Position numbers and translations under genes: made by a program
Shown here: one piece after another, positions 61,535 to 64,000 of the stretch
How positions within the stretch are numbered: the stretch's first letter is position 1
How the letters are laid out: each line of letters starts with the position of its first letter
The notes under the pieces: generated by a model
The model's input: the letters and a program-made list of their open reading frames with translations, nothing else
Told to the model about the DNA's origin: nothing
The model's database searches: none
Assembly: GCA_963823675.1 (NCBI GenBank)
Contig: CAWGMT010000011.1
Location: forward strand, 186,001-250,000
Length of the DNA: 64,000 nucleotides
Direction of reading: 5' to 3'
DNA from: CAWGMT01 sp963823675
GTDB taxonomy: Bacteria; Planctomycetota; Planctomycetia; Isosphaerales; Isosphaeraceae

Positions 61535-61588
61535 GTAGTCCTCACGCTCCGCGTGAGGCCGCGACATCACGCGGAGCGTGAGAAGTAC
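61535..61588. repeat. CTCACGC/GCGTGAG palindromic element (second copy)
   Basis: Arms at 61535-61556 and 61567-61588 are inverted copies with a few mismatches, each holding its own CTCACGC-TCC-GCGTGAG palindrome. It occupies the spacer between the stop of the 61592 gene and the start at 61500. The first copy is at 33395-33446. Confidence 0.85.
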
Positions 61589-61591
61589 TTC

Positions 61592-62566
61592 TCAAACCGC
61601 AACCCCCATCAACCCTTGAACCGCCCCCGGCCCGCTCGCATCGCTCGTACACGTCACCGTCGCCGTGTTCGGCTCCTCGGCGACGGCGTTAAAGGCCCGC
61701 ACGCCGAAACTGTACGTCGTCCCGTCCGAAAGCCCGGTGATCACGGCTGTCCAGACGTTCGCGATTGAGGAAGCGTATGAAACAGTCGCGACCGGCGTCG
61801 TGTACGACACGGAGCCGATCCCGTCGTAAACGTGGAACCCCGTCGGCGTCTTGGCGGCAGTCGCCGGGTTCGGGTAGCTCCACTCGACCTTGATGTTGCC
61901 GCCCTTGACGGCGATTGCCCGCAGTCCCGTCGGCGGCGCCGGCCGATTGGTGATGTCGTTGCCGCTGGAGTCGAGAATAATCTCGACCGCGCAGTCCAGG
62001 TTCTGCTCCTCGAGGCCGTTCGGGTAATAGAACGCCCGGACGCCGAATTTCCAGTCGCCGGGATACGACAGGGGAGACGAGGTCCATGTCGTCCCCTCGA
62101 TTGTCGCGACCGGCGTCTGATAATTGATCGGGTCGCCGGCGCCCGTGTTGGCATAGACGTGGTACCAGACCGGAGTCGGGACGAATGCGCCCGGCGGCGG
62201 AAACGGCACGATCTTCGCGAACCCGGCAAGCCGCCGGCGACGGGGCTCTTGGTCGCGGACCGGCAAGGTCGGCGTCGCGAAGGGAACCGTCGCGGGCGGC
62301 GGCGCCAGGCCCGAAGCAAACCATACCGACCCGCGCCGGCGCGGCTGGCGGCCGACGACCGGCAGCCAGTGCCAGAGGACCGGCGTCTCGCCCTGGTTCC
62401 GCGGCGACCAGATCTGGCCGGCGACGTGGCGCCGGAGCGGGCTCGGGTCGCGGACGATCGACCAGGCCGGCGCAAGCGGCGGCGGCCCGGCGACGGCCGG
62501 CGACCACGTGACGCGCCGCCGGAACCGGACCGGCGTGACTGGCGAAAGTAAGCCCTGGTTGGACAT
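61592..62566 (-). CDS. Phage virion protein with Arg/Pro repeats and fibronectin-like domain
   Basis: 324 residues. The first 115 are Arg/Pro-rich repeats (AWSIVRDPSPLRRHVAGQIW, GSVWFASGLAPPPATVPFAT, VRDQEPRRRRLAGFAKIV). Then come beta segments and a fibronectin type III-like domain (APPTGLRAIAVKGGNIKVEW, ITGLSDGTTYSFGVRAFNAV). The repeats and the fibronectin part match those of the 39748-41583 protein, so the two are paralogues with different extra domains. Possibly a tail or neck component. Confidence 0.65.
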   Translation of the reverse strand: MSNQGLLSPVTPVRFRRRVTWSPAVAGPPPLAPAWSIVRDPSPLRRHVAGQIWSPRNQGETPVLWHWLPVVGRQPRRRGSVWFASGLAPPPATVPFATPTLPVRDQEPRRRRLAGFAKIVPFPPPGAFVPTPVWYHVYANTGAGDPINYQTPVATIEGTTWTSSPLSYPGDWKFGVRAFYYPNGLEEQNLDCAVEIILDSSGNDITNRPAPPTGLRAIAVKGGNIKVEWSYPNPATAAKTPTGFHVYDGIGSVSYTTPVATVSYASSIANVWTAVITGLSDGTTYSFGVRAFNAVAEEPNTATVTCTSDASGPGAVQGLMGVAV

Positions 62567-62584
62567 TCATGGTGCCAGGCTGAT

Positions 62585-64000
62585 CTAACCCGCGAGGATG
62601 TTCGCGCCTCGAACCATCATCACGATGCCGGTCGGACCGGCGGACGGGTCACTATGCTGTACGGCGCCGATGTCCGTGTTGACCGATTGGCCGAAGACGC
62701 CGATGCCAGCCGCGCGGAGCGATGCCCCGCCGCCCGTCGTCGTGTTCGGCCGGTAGTCGGAGCCAGCCGAAATGTAGGGCTGCTGAGTCAGCGTGACCTC
62801 ATTCACATTGTAAAAAGGGGTGCCGGTGATATTGCTCGTGTTGTTGTAGACCGCACAATTCATCAACGTCGCAATGCTGCTCCCCACGGTGAATCCGATC
62901 GCACCCCCGCCGGACTGGTTGGAGGCGATGCAGTCCAGGTAGCGAACGCTTACGCTATTCGTATTGTTGTCAAATCCAGCCGTAGAACAGGAATCGGCAA
63001 GACAGCGCTCGAAGACTGTGGCGGACGCGCCGGCCAGGAAGCCGGTGGTGCAGCTTCTGGCCATGGATCTTACTGCCGCAAACGGATCTGACGGGCTCAC
63101 CGCGCTCGTGAAGCCCGTCGTGCACGAGTAAGCGTCACACGCAGTAAAGGACACGCCTGTTGTATTGGCGAAAAAGCCGGTCGTACACCCGCTCGCCTGG
63201 GATGCAACGACAGAGCCGCCGCCGGTCGAGACGTTGAAGCCGTATTCACCCGCGCCATTGCAATTCTCCGCAACACAATTCGAGACGATGTGTCGGCTCG
63301 ACTGAAGGCCGAAACCCGACACCTTGGCCACGGAATTGCCATTGGCGAGCAAATTGTTCAACGAGCTGAAACGCCGACGTTCCCAGCAAAACCAGATAGG
63401 TTGTGGCGCCCGGCGCCGAAACCGATCCCCAGCTTATCTGCGGCCGGTTTCCCGTGTGATCCCCGCGCGTCTGGTCATAGCCGAGCATCTTGCAGTTGAC
63501 GCTGTTGGCCAGCGAAATCGGGCCGCCGGCGCCCGGCGTCGCGGTGGACATCGTGTAAGCACTGCTATTGTACTTGACATAGCAAGTTTGACTCGACACC
63601 GCCATCACCGAGGCAGCCATGCCCGGCGTGGCGAAGGCGCCGCCGAGGGACCACGTCGCCCCGCTCGAGCTCGTCGCCGCCGGCGATCGGTCTAGCGTCC
63701 AGCGCTGGGTCGAGCTCGTTCCCGTCGATGCCGCCGTGATCTGGTAGACGCCCGTCGTGAAAGCCGACCCGCTGCCGGTCGACGTGATCTGGATCAGATT
63801 GCCGACGTCGCCGGCGACGACCGTGTAGCCGTCGGGGTTGACCTTCGTGTTCGATGAACTATCGACGGTGAGGTTCGTGCCGCTGCCCTGCGCCGCGGAC
63901 TGCTGCGAGTAGTCCGTCCCGCCCGAGCCGGTGACGAACCCGCCGCCGTTGGAATCGGCGCCGGCGTATTCGACCTCGAAGACTGTGTTTGCGGAAAGCG
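62585..64000 (-). CDS. Right-handed beta-helix-type phage protein, partial (frameshifted)
   Basis: The gene continues beyond the right edge. Its visible 470 or so residues include a Ser/Thr-rich N-terminal part (SNGGGFVTGSGGTDYSQQSA, WSLGGAFATPGMAASVMAVS). Then come repeating turns with asparagines and cysteines (SSRHIVSNCVAENCNGAGEY, FANTTGVSFTACDAYSCTTG, ATVFERCLADSCSTAGFDNN), typical of a parallel beta-helix as in tail spikes and pectate-lyase-like proteins. The frame changes at about 63370 in an A-run (gain of one base). A role as spike or surface-glycan binding protein is likely. Confidence 0.72.

Overview
The window is GC-rich and reads as a chromosomal segment of a Planctomycetota bacterium, probably from the Isosphaerales/Gemmatales side. 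The evidence is the set of families: a DUF1501 gene paired with a DUF1549/DUF1553 (PSD1-type) cytochrome gene, a DUF1559 prepilin-like protein, a TIGR03067 protein, a planctomycete-style Ser/Thr kinase with a TPR tail, a DUF4091 protein, and two PEP-CTERM proteins.

Layout. 0-1.1 kb: the end of an AAA ATPase and a DUF3226/TOPRIM-like partner (an OLD-like pair). 1.1-3.1 kb: a sugar-binding lipoprotein and a nucleoside hydrolase, translationally coupled. 3.2-26.9 kb: ordinary planctomycete housekeeping and envelope genes (DUF1501/PSD1, DUF1559, kinase, thioredoxin-like protein, cytochrome c, DUF4091, retropepsin-like protease, DUF5009 acyltransferase, MazEF-type toxin-antitoxin, M32 carboxypeptidase, two PEP-CTERM proteins). 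27.7-32.0 kb: a phage- or plasmid-type replication block (D5/SF3 helicase, a middle protein, an archaeo-eukaryotic-type primase) with a sigma-70 factor. 32-64 kb: phage tail, baseplate and fibre genes, nearly all on the minus strand. These are interleaved with surface-polysaccharide genes (GT87, two GT4 glycosyltransferases, an O-antigen polymerase-like protein, a glycoside hydrolase and two methyltransferases) and a tandem pair of endonuclease VII genes. No terminase, portal, capsid protein or integrase is visible, so the window holds either part of a prophage or a tail-only element.

Two features cut across the window. First, at least a dozen conserved genes are broken by one- or two-base indels, and each continues cleanly in the next frame. 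Several continuations (41702-42075, 45152-45714, the end of the 56.4 kb fibre gene) are easily missed. This density points to residual sequencing error more than to decay, so I give the repaired gene extents. Second, several spacers between phage tail genes are filled, stop codon to start codon, by imperfect palindromes built from GGACAAC/GGACAAG-type units or from CTCACGC/GCGTGAG palindromes. They put a hairpin next to the downstream start codon and are the most unusual structure I see here.
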